From: Chionis minor | Lineage: Eukaryota > Chordata > Aves > Charadriiformes > Chionididae | DNA length: 64,000 nt | Assembly (NCBI GenBank): GCA_013398295.1 | Contig: VZSF01000637.1 | Coordinates: 496,001-560,000 of the forward strand | Direction of reading: 5' to 3' | Shown here: in pieces, positions 40,344-51,900 of the stretch | Layout of the letters: each line of letters opens with the position of its first letter | How positions within the stretch are numbered: the stretch's first letter is position 1 | The notes under the pieces: generated by a model | What the model was told of the DNA's origin: nothing | The model's database searches: none | The model's input: the letters and a program-made list of their open reading frames with translations, nothing else | Made by a program: the position numbers and the translations under genes

Positions 40344-41075
40344 TCAGGAGTCCCTCCCAAGGGATTCTGTCAACCAGGCTCCTAAACAGGCCAAAGTACG
40401 CCCTCTGGAATTCCAAGGTGGCAGATCTGCTGACCCCCTCCTTACTTCTCCAAGAAATGAAAACTCTGACATTTTGTGGTCACTGTGCCCAAGAGACCTT
40501 CCAGCTGTCACATCACCCACAATTCCTTCTCTGTTCACAAATAGCAGGTCCAGCAGTGCACCTTCCTTGGTTGGCTCACCCACCAACTGTGTCAGGAAGT
40601 TAACTTCCACACGCAGCAGGAACCTCCTAAACCATTTCTTCTTTGCTGTATTGTATTTCCAGCAGACATCTGTTAGGTTGAAGTCCCCCATGAGAACAAG
40701 TCTTAGTGACTGGGGGATTTCTCCCAGCTGTTCGCTTATAGAATATTTTGTCTGCCTCTTCCTCCTGGTTGGGTGGTCTATAACATGATATCTACCATGT
40801 TGGCCTCCCCCCTGATTCTTTCCCATAAACACTCAACCGTCATCACCACTGTCAAGCTTTAGACAGTCAAAACATTCCTTAACATACAGGGCTACCCTAC
40901 CACCTCTCCTTCCTGAATCATTTATAGCCATCCATTGCAGCACTCCAGTTATGTGAGTCATCCCACCATGTTTCTGTGATGGTGACTATATCAGTTTTCC
41001 TGCTGCACAATGGCTTCCAGCTCTTCCTGTTTGTTGTCTATGTTGAGTGCATTGCTGTAGATGCACTTCAGTTGG
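40344..41075 (-). pseudogene. CR1 ORF2 endonuclease-domain remnant
   Basis: This is the APE-type endonuclease that opens the CR1 ORF2 protein and nicks target DNA. The minus strand begins near 41075 with NKQEELEAIV and passes through a frameshifted segment that contains the ETWWD-type metal-binding block. It then shows GRRGGRVALYVKECFD and, after an in-frame TGA near 40834, a 162-codon open frame (40832-40347) with MGDFNL (GDFN at 40688-40677) and SLGHSDHK (SDH at 40484-40476). These are the conserved Asp/Asn and terminal Asp-His motifs. The frame runs into the linker before RT and then ends at the internal deletion. It is not functional. Confidence 0.85.
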
Positions 41076-41322
41076 AGTATTGATCTCATCATCTTCTTTC
41101 TGGGACAAGCTTTAACTCCTACATGACCATTCTCAGGTGCTTCCATGGTTTCTAAAACATCAGTAGGCCTTGTGTCTTTGCTATCACATGGATCTCCATC
41201 CCCTTATTCCACGGAGATGGCAGACTGAAGGACCTTGCTAGCATACTATCCCTTAACCATTGCTGTGCCGCCCCCAGGCTTATCTCTAGAGAACCTAGTT
41301 TTATCCCTTCCCCCCTTCAAAT

Positions 41323-41933
41323 CTAGTTTAAAGCACTTTCAATGAACCCTGTTAACTCCTGTGCAAAGATCCTTTTCCCCCTTCGAGACAGGTGTACCCC
41401 ATCTGTTGCCAGCAGACCTGGTGTCATGTAAACAGACTCATGATCAAAAACCCCAGAATTCTGCTGGTGACGCCAGGCTCGGAGCCAGGTATTGATCTGC
41501 TGCTTTTTCCTGTTTCTTCCCTCATCATTCCTTGCAACCGGAAGGACAAAGAACACTACTTTGCTCCTGATCCTTTAACCAATTGTCCTAAGGCCCTGAT
41601 GTCTCTCTTGATTACCCTCAGACTTCTAGTTGCAGCTTTGTTGCTGCCTACCTGAAATATCAATAATGGATATCAATCTGAGGGCCGTAACAGGGTCAGA
41701 AGCTTTCTCTTCACATCTTTAACTGGGGCCCCAGGGAGGCAGCAGACTTCCCTAACAAGTGGGTCTGGTCTGCATATTGGGCCTTCTGTTCCCCTCAGGA
41801 GACAGTCTCCTATGACAACGACCCATCTTTTTCTCTTTATGGAAGTGGTTTTGACACAAGCTGTAGACCAGATTAATCTCAGTGGCATCTCCAAGCTAGA
41901 TGAACCATTGTCCTTGACATTGTTCAGTTCCAC
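41323..41933 (-). pseudogene. CR1 ORF1 esterase-domain remnant
   Basis: CR1 ORF1 proteins carry an SGNH/GDSL-type esterase domain. On the minus strand the nucleophile block reads VVVIGDCLLRGTE (Cys codon 41804-41802), with Cys where the catalytic Ser of GDSL should be. The Asn block appears as VGSNKAA (Asn codon 41642-41640). The last block, LLATDGVHLSRRGKRIF, keeps the Asp and His of the DxxH motif (41403-41392). A stop at about 41673 and a frame change break the reading frame between blocks. The order and spacing fit the family, so the identification is good even though the gene is dead. The Ser-to-Cys change needs only one base. Confidence 0.8.
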
Positions 41934-41935
41934 TT

Positions 41936-43308
41936 GCAGATATATCTAGATATTTTTTCTGAGATCACATCCAGAGCTTACATTATTCTAGAAGAGTTTT
42001 ATATTCAGGAACATATCCTGCTTTCTGATGTTCAGGATGTCCACTTCTAAGCTGTACTGAAGCTCTCTGGGATGCTCTGTGGGATGTGTTGACATGACCT
42101 AAGTCTACTTGAATGATTCTAAACACCTCATCGCTCAGCCAGAGCATACAGATTCAAAATCATAGACAGATGCAGATTTTTAAAGAACTTAGGTGCCTTG
42201 GTTGGAACACTCAAGTGCATAAACTCCTAAAACAGAGAGCAAGAAACATGCCAAGGAGACAGTACATAGAGTAATGAAAAAGTGTGCAATACTATTTCCC
42301 TTTAGTACTGTTTTACCTTTTTGAGGAAGAAATTGGCATTATATGCATGATAGTTCTACCCCACATGAAATGTAAAATTATCAAAAGGTTGAAGTTTTTT
42401 AAAATTTGTTTTGTTTACTTTTATCATTACATCTGCTGTAAAGTTCTCTTTAACAAAGTAATGTTTAAAATCCCCTGGCAACACTTAAATTACGCTCTAT
42501 AGTCAATTGTTTCAATTACTAAAGCTTAGTGATCATTTGGCCTGGGATTTCTCATAGTTGGGCAACAGAAACCTGGGAAACTCAATTTACAATCTATTCT
42601 TATGTTTCTCAGTTTAAGGAATCTATTTTTATCCTGCTGTAAAATCTAATATAAAATGAAGACTATTTTTGTAACATTGCAGCATGTGATTCTGTGTCCT
42701 AATAGAACCCACAACTTTCCTAGAAGTGAGTGAATCAAAAGTACCAAAGGCTCACAATATCCAAAGCTAAGTTCATTAGAGTACAAAAAGGTTGCACAGA
42801 ATAGGGTAACTCTAAAGCCAAACAGCTCAGCACTCTTGATTAAGATCAGATAAAATTTTGAATGATCTTGTGCTCTTTACTGTAGCCTTACAGGACAGGT
42901 GTTCCTCTCCAATCTTGTCTGAAATGCCAATAGTTCTCACCATTTTTCAGGCTTGCAAAAACCTTAGTGCTGGTCCTGGATCCCTACCAGTGCCTCCTGT
43001 CCACCATGCTTTGCTGTGGTGGCTCGCTGTACATCAGTGTCCTTGCATTGCTTAGATCTCCCAGCTCATACTGAGATAGTTATGCCTCATTGCTTTCTGT
43101 TTCTGTCTGCCTTCACCACATGCTTTGCCCACCTTGTACTCCAGAAACAACTCCCAGATGTGCTTTCTTGTTGCCATTTTCCCTTTCCCTTTTTCTCCAT
43201 ATCCACCAGTTGCCTCTCACCTGTGGTTCAGCAGCCAGGACAAGGCAAAGAGGCGTTCTTATTCTTTGCCACCAAGCCACAGCCTTTAAAAGCTGTATGC
43301 CATACATA
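41936..43308. other. Unique DNA between CR1 and LTR, no gene recognised
   Basis: I see no gene, RNA gene or recognised repeat. Open frames are under about 100 codons and overlap in several frames. The last 300 bp (about 43000-43300) are more GC-rich and pyrimidine-rich but have no domain. A sequence just 5' of 41936 could belong to further decayed CR1, but I cannot support it. Confidence 0.5.
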
Positions 43309-43682
43309 ACTATCAGGTTTATGCAGCAAGGTTATGTGGCAGCTGGGGGGCTGCAGGGGTTGGTTCTGTAAGAAGACACCAGGACCTGCCCCTGTGTCAG
43401 GCAGAGTCCATTTCAGCCGGGTCAGGACAGACCCATCACTGGCCAAAGCTGAACCAAGTAGCAAGGCTGGCAGCACCTCTGTGATAACATATTTAAGAAA
43501 GGCTAAAAAATTCTGCACAGCAGCTGTGAGTGAGAGGAATAAGAAAAACGTGAGAGAAAGAGCCCTGCAGGTGGCCAGGTCAGTAGAGAAGGAGGGGTAG
43601 GAGGTGCTCTAGGTGCCACAGCAGAGATTCCCCAGCAGCCCCTGGGGAAGATCACGGTGAAGCAGGTTGGCGCCTTGCCACC

Positions 43683-43995
43683 TATGGAAAGGACCACACC
43701 AGGGCAATTGTTGACACTGCAGCCCATGGAGGACCCCACACCAGAGCATGTCAATAAACCCTGAGGGAAGCTGCAGCCTGTGGAGAGGCCATGCAGGATC
43801 AGACTTTTGGCAGGAACTACGGCCCATGGAGAGGAGCCCACACAGGAGCAGTCTGTGCCTGAAAGACTATATCCTGTGGAAAGTACCCATATTGGAGCAG
43901 TTCTTGATGAACTGCAGCCTCTGGGAAGGGTATATGTTGGAGAAGTCTGTGAAGGACTATATCCTGCAGGAGACACCCCATGCTGGAGCAGGGAA
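43683..43995 (+). repeat. Degenerate ~47-bp tandem array inside LTR
   Basis: The core CCA-CACC/TTGGAGCAG recurs near 43690, 43736, 43835, 43886, 43933 and 43978, at spacings of about 45-51 bp (one gap is double). Between cores, phrases such as GCAGCC and CCTGTGGA also recur. The units are diverged from each other, so the array was probably part of the ancestral LTR rather than newly expanded here. In retroviral U3/R regions such arrays often hold enhancer copies; that role is inference. Confidence 0.7.
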
Positions 43996-44197
43996 ACAGT
44001 GTGAGGAGGAAGGAGCCAAAGCATTGTGAACTGACCACAACTCCCATTCCCCATCCACTCTGCACTGCTTGGGGCAAGGATGGGGAAAGGCAGAAGAATT
44101 AGGAGTGAAGCTGAGCCTGAAAAGATGGAAGACATGGGGTAAAGGTGTTTCCAGTTTTGTTCTTATTTCTCACTATTCTACTCTGTTATTAACTGGC

Positions 44198-44203
44198 AAT
44201 AAG
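44198..44203 (+). promoter_or_regulatory. Degraded LTR polyadenylation signal
   Basis: AATAAG stands where this LTR type carries an AATAAA, about 190 bp before its 3' end. One substitution probably weakened it. Confidence 0.4.
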
Positions 44204-47019
44204 AGAAATTATTCTTCCCCAAGCTGAGCCTCTTTTGCCAGTGATAGTAACTGGTGAGTGATCTCCCTGTACTTATCTCAACACCTGAGTTTTTCATTCT
44301 ATTTTCTCCTCCTGTCCTGCTGAGGACGGGGAATGAGAGAGCTGTTTGATGGGCACCTGGCAAGAAGCCAAGGTCAACCCACCACAATATCACATAGCAA
44401 AGTGGAATTATAGAAATTACATTGCCTTTCATCACCATCTAAAAAAAATATTGAGCAGTTAATAGGAAGGAGAAAGTGATTCAGTGAAAAATGATGGAGA
44501 AGACAGCTTGAGAAAAAGAAAATAAGTTAGAACAAGAAAGAAAGAATATAAAGAAGACAGAATAAGAAGGAAACTCCAAGGACAGATATCAGAAATTCTG
44601 TATGCAGACAAAGCATGTAAGTACTTTAACAGATTTTTTCAGCTACAACCTTGTGTTTCCACTGAGCAATAATAATTTGACATAGAAATTGATTAGTGCA
44701 TCCTCATGCTGTTTTTCACAGCAATAGCTTTCTTATCATAAAACAAAGCTTTGCTGACAGTCTTCCTGGAGTGTGGAGTACTGCTTTACAGAATACCACA
44801 AGCCTACTGTTGCATTCTCCGTTTCTGTTCTCAGATCCTCGGTATTGTCTGACAGGAGTATCAATACCTTACACACCACAGAGAACAGCATAATGTATAA
44901 GTAAGGGTGGCTATTCTCTTTCTCAAAATCTGGATGGAAAACCTTGGAACACCATGCAAAATTTTGAGTCAGATCGGTACATGTAGATGTCAGTGACGAC
45001 ACTGTCAGTGGTTAGCAGTTAGCCAAGATAAGCATTTCACCGCTTCGCTGTCATTTCACATCCTGCAGAAGTTGATGTGGACAGTCTACATGTTACTAAG
45101 GACTAATGTGCAGTAAAACAGTTGTTCTAATGCCAACCCTAGTGAATCATCATCAACTTAATCTTAAACCACCATCAGCAATTGCTGATTTTCTTGTTAA
45201 TCTTCTGTTTACCAAAACCTGACCTATTTGTTTTGGTTTATTTCATTTATGGTCACTTTATGTATGCAAATATTAATGTAATTTCCCCCTACTTTATGTT
45301 CTACTTGTGCCAGATTTGACGACCTAGGCTAAAGGTTCACTAGGAGTCGAAGACCAGTATTGTTCAAACTGAAGTAAATCTAAATATTCAAAAATATGTC
45401 TTGTCACTGACCCTGTTTTCGATGGGTTTTGTTCTTTGCTTTCTTTACAGATGCAAATAATATTGAAATTTGGAATATAAAATTTAAAAATACCAAAAGT
45501 GGAAAAGTAGATCTTCTACCAGCTTAGCTATATGAGATGATAGAGAGGACAGTAGCAATGAGTGATAACCAGAAATTGTATTTCTCCTCTTCTGAATCTC
45601 CAGTTGCTACTTGTGCATTAATTTTCAGCTGGTAAAAAATCATTTTGTTGGAAAAATAATTTTCTTAATAACTTATTTACTACAAATTCTGGAAATATTT
45701 TTCTTTTCAGTGAAACCACTTTTATGGCACAGTAATGCCGCTAATTTTGATAGACTTTCTACATAGGTTAAAGTGAGATACAAGGCATATGCTGCATCAA
45801 ATTAAAAGCTCCAAGGTAGAGAAAGTCAACAGAGTATGTCTGCTGTGTCATTCAGTTTCATGGTGACTAATACTGCATTCAACATACCAGCACCACAAGC
45901 AGCATCATTTACAATTTACAACAAAGCAAATTTAGTCTGTGATATTTTGCAGGTATAAAATATATTTGTTGGGCCCCTGTTTAGATGAAATAAGATATAA
46001 AAAATGATCTACACAATAGTAATTTAGAATCAAGGTCTAGAAAGTAAGTGAGGAGGAAATAAAATGGAGAATATTTCTGGGATGTATTTGAACATCTATG
46101 AGAGATACATATATTTTGGTTATATGCTAGGGAAGTACTTTTACGGATAAAAGGAAATGCTTGGTTTGTAGCACATTTTGTTTGGGAAATGTTTCCGTGA
46201 ACAACTTTCACACAAACCAGGAACCAGGTTGTTAAAAGAACAGAAACCAAAAAAAAAAATTACTGATGTTGAATATTGCTCATCTAGAGGAACCCATGTG
46301 AATCTCTTAAAACTATTTTTTTTCTACATATTTTTTACTTTCTTAATTCAGAAAAACTGAGGAAACTTTTGTGTGTGGTTACTGTTACTGAGCTTAATCT
46401 TAGCTTACCTTGATTTCACATGCATCTGTTATTCTAAAATAGTACCATATGAAAATGGTTGTGTAGGACAAGCCAGGTAAGTTCATTTGGCACATCTACA
46501 TATTAAGCTAGGCCACTTTAACTATTTTGCTATCAACTGTGTGCTAAACTTTATAAGTTTGGGTGCAGAAAAGCCATACTTTCCATTATAGAGAAATGCA
46601 GCAAACTACAGCACTCAAGTTATGTTCTTAGGTATAATAAGAGATGGAGGTTAACACTAAACTTAAAGGGGGTACAACAGAGAGTTCAGGGTTTTCTAAG
46701 CAAACCCTGGCCAGCATTTCTGAGTTGCATATATATGATGTTCTTCTTTTCCATGGCTGGTGCCCCATGTCACACATTCCTCTGGCAGACTCAACAGCTT
46801 GCACCCAAAAGCAGCCAGGCTGCGAGGCAGGCAGCTTGAGAGACAGTGACCCAGAAACAAGAGTGTGCTGTCTGTATCGCTGTCTGGCTCACCTGTTTGT
46901 ATGCTAAAGTGTATCAGCTGTTCAGCTTTGAGCTGGAAACCCAGCTGAGTAGAGCTCTCATAGCACAGGCTAATCAAACTATTCAGTATTTTAGGAACAC
47001 ATAGTTTTCTTCAGGACTC

Positions 47020-47400
47020 CCTCGTTTCTAGGGAACGTGTCTTCTTCTATATAACTAGCGAAAGCTGATGATTTCAGTAGAAATGGTTTCTCAGACCTAC
47101 CGATGCTGCAGGTACCGCTTTCTTTAGAGGCATGGTCAGCAATGCCAGCCAGATATGCGTTGCTCCAGAGGCAGAATTTATGGGAGAGGGGCTGTGACTC
47201 CGAGTGCACAGCCTGTCCTGCTGCAGAGGCACACGTGTGAAGACGCAGTGCTCTTGCTTTGCAGAGGGTGCTGAATGACTTGCCAAAGTCGTGATTTTCC
47301 CCTGCAGCCCTAAGACTTGTGAAGGGAAAGTTACTTGCTGCGTGTGGGAGAAAGCAGGAGACAGAGCACAAGTTGGTGAGCGAACGCCGAGCCCTTACAG
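47020..47400 (+). promoter_or_regulatory. CpG-rich patch, possible promoter plus first exon
   Basis: I count 14 CpG dinucleotides in roughly 380 bp here, while neighbouring blocks of this size hold very few. On the plus strand a TATA-like TATATAA lies at 47048-47054. A good splice donor, TTG followed by GTGAGC, lies at 47375/47376. Transcription starting about 30 bp after the TATA motif would give a first exon of about 295 nt. No long plus-strand open frame is present, so the exon would be mainly 5' UTR or non-coding RNA. Alternatives are an unrecognised GC-rich repeat or a recently methylation-protected sequence. Confidence 0.3.
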
Positions 47401-47790
47401 GTGATCCATTACCCTGCAGCCATTACAATTTGTCATATATGCTTCACCTAGCATCAGCTGCAAGATGAAATGTTTTCAGCTCAGTTTATCAGTCTACCTG
47501 GATGTGTCAGGTCAACTTCCTTTTAACCCACTGTTCTGGTTCATGGGCTTTTGGAAAATATAGCAGAGCTGATCAGAGCTAGCAGTTGTCTTTTTTTGGT
47601 TTTTTTTTTTTATTTTGCTTACAGTGTGAAACAGGGTTTCCTGTACACAGATACGACTAAGAATTTGACTTCCAGATTAATCCAGTACAATTCAAAAATC
47701 CTGGCATATGCCTTCACTTTTGTTCCAAATGGTAATTAAGAAAACCTATTAAATTACAAAAAGAAGTTTTCCTCCTTTGCAAATATATTC

Positions 47791-47816
47791 ACACACAAAC
47801 ACACACACACATATAT
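47791..47816. repeat. (CA)n with flanking (TA) motif
   Basis: A short, interrupted CA dinucleotide run is followed by ATATAT and further ACACAC/ATAC elements up to about 47865. Confidence 0.8.
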
Positions 47817-48832
47817 GTACATATGTAAGTAGACACACAAATACATCTACCTACACATATGCCCTGTAAGGACCTACTCATCATGCAATAAACCTGCTTT
47901 AAATTATTTTAATTGGTTACTAGAATATAAAAATATGCATTTTTTAGTCACAGAACCATCACAAAATTACATACTGATGGTTTTTCTTTTTCCTTTTTTT
48001 GTCTCTACAATTACAGGGAGGATGAAGTATATATGCTATAGCAGCACTCAGAAAATTCTATTTGTAAAATATTTCACAACATTTGCAACATTTCTGACAG
48101 TGTCCTGCACATAGAGCAGGTAGAACCTAAAGAACTTAATTTCTGTTTTTACTGTCAGATGAAACTGGCTAGATTGCTATGCACATAGAATAACTGTAAC
48201 ACGGAAATTACTGAAACTACAGCTAAAGTTACATTGCTGGGCAGTTCACAGAAATTACACTGCTCTTCCATACAGAATGTCCTAAGATACTGCTGGTGAT
48301 ACACTGGTCATTGCTCAGTCCCATGTCTTTTGAATCTTCTTATTCCCAGAGCTTATTAATACTGACAATATATAAAGGGGACTTGTTTATATTTTTTGTA
48401 CTGTCCACCACTCAGTATGCAACCAAAGTGGGGTATTGCTATCAAGTGCAATTATGTAGCTTTGGAAATCTTACCATTCTTCTGTCCACTTGACTCCCCA
48501 AGAGGTCTTTTGAAATTATAAATCTATAAAAATGTCCTGTAGCTGACTTTTTTTCTAATTTATCTGCTGCTTTGAAGGGAATGTGGTACTACTGGAATCT
48601 ACTATCTTGTTTTCTTATTCAGTCAGAAACAAAAGTTTATTTTCATTGAATGCTGAATGCTTTATTTCTACTATTATTATTGTCTGGATCAATGGGTGCC
48701 TAATACCAAATGATTAAACAGGGATTATAGCATCTGCTTTATTACGACGACATAGTGCTTGGATAGTAATAAATTACAAGTTTAACACAATGGAAAACAT
48801 TATCTGTTATTTTTGATCCTTCATGGTTATTC

Positions 48833-48917
48833 CTTTTCTTTTCTTTTCTTTTCTTTTCTTTTCTTTTCTTTTCTTTTCTTTTCTTTTCTTTTCTTTTCTT
48901 TTCTTTTCTTTTCTTTT
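48833..48917. repeat. (CTTTT)17 microsatellite
   Basis: Seventeen uninterrupted CTTTT units (85 bp) on the plus strand, equivalent to AAAAG on the minus strand. The purity suggests recent expansion and probable length variation between individuals. A 75-codon plus-strand open frame across it is an artefact of the repeat. Confidence 0.98.
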
Positions 48918-51900
48918 TTCCTACAAGTTGCTAAACATATGTATCTATTTCTGGGGAAGCTGAAAGTACATAAACGACAGTTTTGTAGTTTTTCATGTTA
49001 CACCCCTTCTTCAAATTTCCTATCCATAGAAGCACATTGAACAAAAAGAGTTTTGCCATGGATGGTTTACTGAACTCTATGGACCATATGAGAAAGATCA
49101 GAGTTTCACTGGCACAACACCATTTCTTTTTGCTCAGGCATGTTTTTTGATAAAAATGACCATTGACTTGCCTACAATGCAGTTTGGTAAAACCTACCTT
49201 TTCAGTAAAAAAAAAAAGTAAATCGATAGAATCATGGGTGTAATCATGGACAGAGTAATGTGTTAATTTTCATTTTTTAATTCCAATTTCTGTAACGTTC
49301 ACTTCTAATCTTTGTGTTCTGTCCTGAAACATGATGATTTCTCACCTCTGCTCATTTTGTCCCGTCTTTGAGTACTTAGATGGGTATGTTTGAAACTTTC
49401 AGCTGGGACATCTGTTTTTCTGGTACACCTTATCTTACTAATCTAATGGTGACATGGATTTTAATGAGGCAAATGATCCTGTAATTATAGAAGTCCAGCA
49501 TATTTTGTCAAGAAAGGGTTGACCTGCTTGCCACAGCGCCGATAAAGATATATTTGTCTGTCATCTCCAACATTTTTAGAGACATGTTAGAAGTTAGGGC
49601 TCTACCAAACATACAACACAGTATCTCTCTAACAACAGTATGGGGAGAAGAGGAATGTGAATCATATTCACCTGCATATATGGATGTGAGGGAACAAAGT
49701 TGTCCCTAGGTGCATGTCAAAAGACAATGTAGTGGAAAGAACATCTAAAAGACCTGAGGAACTTAAGCCCTACACAAACCCTCTTGATGTGACTTAGCAT
49801 GCCTGAAGGACTAAACTTACTGATAGGAGAGAGGAAATGGAACCCAGTAAGACTAATTGACATTCACTGAGTGGCTCTGCCTTTGTTTACACATACCACA
49901 TGTATGTCTAACAGCTGGGCTGGGAATCCTAAATAAGGGAAGAAATTTATTTAAACTATGGCACAACCTATCATCACTATGTTCCCTGAAACAAAGTATT
50001 GCTTGAAATGATGTAGCTTGAAAATAATGAAATGTACTACAAGGTGGTTTTATTAGCCATTTTCACAGTTGGAGGGAACAAACCAAGTCTGAATCTGAAT
50101 CTGAAGAGTAGGAGAGCATTTAAGTGTAGTGTGAAGCCTATGTCATCTTTATAGATGTAAGGAACTAAATATCATGAAAACATTAAGTGATTAGCTTAAA
50201 CGTGAATATTTGTGATGGTCCTGAGAAGACTGTTTTATTGATAACCAATTTACTTTTTTTCATATGTCTAATCAACAAACACCTTATGAAATTCTAAGAA
50301 GCTAAGGAATTCTTCTACTTATATAAAGTTATTAAGGTGTTGTCTTAAATTTTCTTAGAAATGATTGCTTTACTGTCAGACCTTAGCATATCAGCAAACA
50401 CACTAACAAAATCGTATAAGGATAAAATTATTTTTGTAAACTCAAAAGAACAAACCATTTAAAACAGCTGTGTTAGATATTAGGGGAAATGTCATTGCAT
50501 TACTGTATTAATGTAAAATGCTCCTCGTCTTTGTCTGTTAATCTCAATAGGAAAACATCAACTTAAATATCTTCACAGGTGTTTTTCTCATCACGTCACA
50601 CTTTTATAACTGTTGTCCTAGAATAAGAAGGGACATAAGCTCCTGCCTTTTTCCAGGGAAAATTGTAAGTTACCAAATGAGAGGAAACAGCTAATACCCT
50701 GAATTGTCTGAAACAGACCTTTCTAGGCTTTTCACTGTCTTCTGATTTCAGTGTTTTGAATTATTCATCATTTTCCTGTTTGACCTGTCTTGTTTCAAAG
50801 TAAAAGCCAACAGAAATGGAAAAGAAAAACAGCTGGAAATATATAACCACTTTCTTTCAAATCACAAAAGTATGTCCATAAACTCATGTACCGAGTAAAA
50901 TAATTTCAGAATCAAAATAATATCTGCATCTGATCAAAATGTAAAATCTGAGAAAATTTCAGTGTTAAGAATTGCAAATAAGGTGAGTTTGATTTGCGAT
51001 ATAAATAATATTTGTCTATATCAACTCCTTTTCCCTTTTTGTTTATAATTCATTTCTTAAAATGATCCTCTGAGAATTTTCCATTTAATTGCTCTCTCTA
51101 GCAAATGGTTTATATAGTTTGAAGTGACAGGTGGTTATAAGCTAATAAAACACATTCCCTAGACCACAGCTTTAAAAGCTCCATGCAAAATGAAGTAAAC
51201 TGGCTTTATTTTGCATTTTGACAGTGTTTAATCCTTAGCAGGCAGTCTCTCACACCAACCAACCAGCCAACAAAAACTTTCGTAATATCATACAGCTTGA
51301 AGAAAAATACCCAAGACTCTCAAGACTTCACTGAATTTTGTTAAATTTTTCCCATTACTACTGCCTTTTTTCCTGCATGGAAAGCAACACTAGGAAGTCC
51401 TTTTTAATTTCTTTATAAAAAGAAGTTTGCATACCAGGATTACATGTAGAAAGATTAAATTGGTTCAAGTAAGCAATTTAGGAAGTTCTGACAGCATGAC
51501 CAGATAGTTTACTTAAGCACTAACACTCCTAAGTGACAACAGATTCTTAAATCAGTTCATCAGTTAAACCTGTGCCATCATTCACTGAGTTATAAACTTC
51601 GTGAGGACATAACATGTTACATATATTTCATTTTTCTTGAGCTTCAAAATTTCTATTAGATGAAAGCCTAGTCACTATGCATAGCAATATAGTTTCTTGA
51701 TAGATGGGTAGGTTAAAGAAGGTTAAGTAGACATGAGTGTAAAGTAAATAAAAGCCTCAATTGGGAGCATACCTATTGCAGACAGACATTCTCGATAACT
51801 GTTTACTTTAGTATTAATTACTTTGTCAGACTTTACTGTCAAAACTGTGAAATTCGGACTCTTAGTTCAAGTGGATGGGAGGGCTACTTGTTTTTTTCAC

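Larger units (their letters stand above)
40032..41935 (-). mobile_element. Long CR1 LINE with ORF1/ORF2 traces and internal deletion
   Basis: Read on the minus strand, this CR1 copy runs from ORF1 (about 41935) through the ORF2 endonuclease to the 3' UTR, ending near 40032 by the CR1 phrase CATTCAGGCTGGAAAGGACC. Most CR1 copies are 3' fragments, so retention of ORF1 is unusual. Near 40345 the sequence jumps from the endonuclease-RT linker directly to the ORF2 C-terminal region (KLH-type ending), so the central reverse transcriptase is missing. The total of about 1.9 kb compares with a full CR1 of roughly 4.5 kb. Stops and frameshifts show it is old. Its upstream end at about 41935 is a 5' truncation within ORF1. 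Confidence 0.88.
43309..44386 (+). mobile_element. Long solo LTR of an avian endogenous retrovirus, plus strand
   Basis: This GC-richer block of about 1.08 kb matches a common bird LTR layout. It begins near 43309 with a decayed TATCAGGTTTATGCAGCAAGG start, has a GC-rich central array, then a T-rich stretch and the polyadenylation-like AATAAG at 44198-44203. It ends with GGTCAACCCACCACA at 44386. The two boundary sequences are those I associate with this LTR type. No internal retroviral coding sequence flanks it, so it is a solo LTR. A clean target duplication is not visible because the 5' end has decayed. The long minus-strand open frame inside it (43503-44135) reflects GC-rich repeats, not a gene. 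Confidence 0.78.

Noticed and set aside
40344..41933. Host gene with endonuclease and esterase domains
   Set aside because: Domain order, strand, position relative to the CR1 3' end and motif wording identify it as one broken CR1 retrotransposon.
43503..44135. 210-codon minus-strand open frame
   Set aside because: It lies wholly inside the GC-rich repeat array of an LTR and is antisense to it. The peptide is low-complexity Ser/Pro/Cys-rich and other frames are also open there.
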